Source: Bordetella parapertussis
GTDB lineage: Bacteria > Pseudomonadota > Gammaproteobacteria > Burkholderiales > Burkholderiaceae_A
Assembly (NCBI GenBank): GCA_945877235.1
Contig: CAMCRF010000002.1
Coordinates: 182,455 to 246,454, forward strand
Direction of reading: 5' to 3'
Length of the DNA: 64,000 nucleotides
Shown: piece after piece, positions 63,741-64,000 of the stretch
Numbering within the stretch: position 1 is the first letter of the stretch
Layout of the letters: every line of letters starts with the position of its first letter
Made by a program: the position numbers and the translations under genes
The notes under the pieces: generated by a model
Told to the model about the DNA's origin: nothing
The model's database searches: none
The model's input: only the letters and a program-made list of their open reading frames with translations

Positions 63741-63950
63741 CTCGCTTCTTCGCTGCTGACGCGTTCACGCGAATGCAACAAAGCAGTGAAAAAAGTAGTC
63801 CCGCTCTTTAAAAACTAACAGCCGATAAGTGTGGGCATTTGGGTTGAGATGCAAGTCTCAAAACACAAGTGCTCATCACTGACAGAAAGTAGTAAAGGTT
63901 TTTCTTAGGAAAAATCTCGTCAGCGTTGAGTTTTAAATATTGCAGAGATT
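63741..63950 (+). promoter_or_regulatory. rRNA leader with boxA antiterminator
   Basis: This transcribed leader carries GCTCTTTAAAAA (63803-63814), a boxA-like site for the NusB-S10 antitermination complex, and a small perfect hairpin TTGAGA/TCTCAA (63844-63861). The segment AGCCGATAAGTGTGGGCATT is typical of betaproteobacterial rRNA leaders. The region from 63632 to 63950 holds no protein gene. Confidence 0.75.
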
Positions 63951-64000
63951 GAACTGAAGAGTTTGATCCTGGCTCAGATTGAACGCTAGCGGCATGCCTT
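63951..64000 (+). rRNA. rrs: 16S ribosomal RNA (5' end only)
   Basis: The first 50 bases of 16S rRNA are present, with the universal AGAGTTTGATCCTGGCTCAG at 63958-63977 and ATTGAACGCTAGCGGCATGC after it, a betaproteobacterial form. The gene continues beyond the window. The exact 5' end is set by analogy with E. coli. Confidence 0.95.

Overview
The window is a compact chromosomal segment of a betaproteobacterium, most likely of the order Burkholderiales. Three things point there: the gene orders hisAFIE-hinT-tatABC-protease-petABC-sspAB and hemA-prfA-prmC-grxD, the ubiE-Tim44-ubiJ cluster, and the 16S rRNA start and boxA leader at the right edge. No insertion sequence, phage gene, CRISPR array or origin was seen. 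Coding density is very high. Genes within operons commonly overlap by 1-8 bases, and at least seven convergent pairs overlap at their 3' ends by 4-68 bases.

Layout. 1-2.1 kb: end of the histidine operon (hisA', hisF, hisI, hisE) and a HIT hydrolase. 2.2-3.7 kb: the Tat translocase. 3.6-4.8 kb: a convergent DegS-like periplasmic protease. 4.9-7.9 kb: the cytochrome bc1 complex (petABC), whose Rieske subunit has a twin-arginine signal. 7.9-9.05 kb: sspA, sspB and tRNA-Thr(TGT). 9.06-16 kb: an AbrB-family membrane protein, then leftward grxD, prmC, prfA, hemA, an orphan response regulator and ilvA. 16-20 kb: a 1320-residue flavin/iron-sulfur oxidoreductase. 20-22.1 kb: phoR and phoB. 22.2-25.8 kb: ubiE, a Tim44-domain protein, ubiJ, a DUF2189 membrane protein and rlmH. 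25.8-26.8 kb: a 2-hydroxyacid dehydrogenase.

26.7-33.2 kb is a leftward biotin operon read as bioA-bioF-amt-bioD-bioB-P450. The last gene is an unusually short cytochrome P450 that overlaps bioB by four bases. It invites comparison with BioI, the P450 that makes the pimeloyl precursor in Bacillus. It lacks the usual ExxR glutamate and much of the segment before the haem loop. An ammonium transporter gene sits inside the operon, and a methyltransferase gene lies divergent to bioA. 34-39.3 kb holds a VOC protein, a carboxysomal-type (CsoSCA-like) beta-carbonic anhydrase homologue without carboxysome genes, a cation/proton antiporter, a truncated haemoglobin, a DUF1289 protein and an M28 peptidase.

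39.4-48.6 kb is a twelve-gene Tad/Flp pilus operon. Its features include a leader hairpin that covers the pilin ribosome-binding site, four proteins with the class III prepilin glutamate (one only 48 residues long), a TadA/CpaF ATPase fused to an FHA domain, and a DUF192-like protein. No prepilin peptidase or TadZ gene is in the locus.

48.6-64 kb: a GNAT acetyltransferase, a YkgJ-type cysteine-cluster protein, tRNA-Phe(GAA), a PhoD-type phosphatase, tcdA, a quinone oxidoreductase, yebC, purD, a Ubi-family hydroxylase, dsbC, mltA, a 27-residue membrane peptide gene, rpe, trpEGDC and an enoyl-CoA hydratase. The window ends with a strong rRNA promoter, its leader and the first 50 bases of 16S rRNA. 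The most interesting regions are the biotin/P450 operon, the Tad locus with its leader and mini-pilins, and the CsoSCA-like protein.
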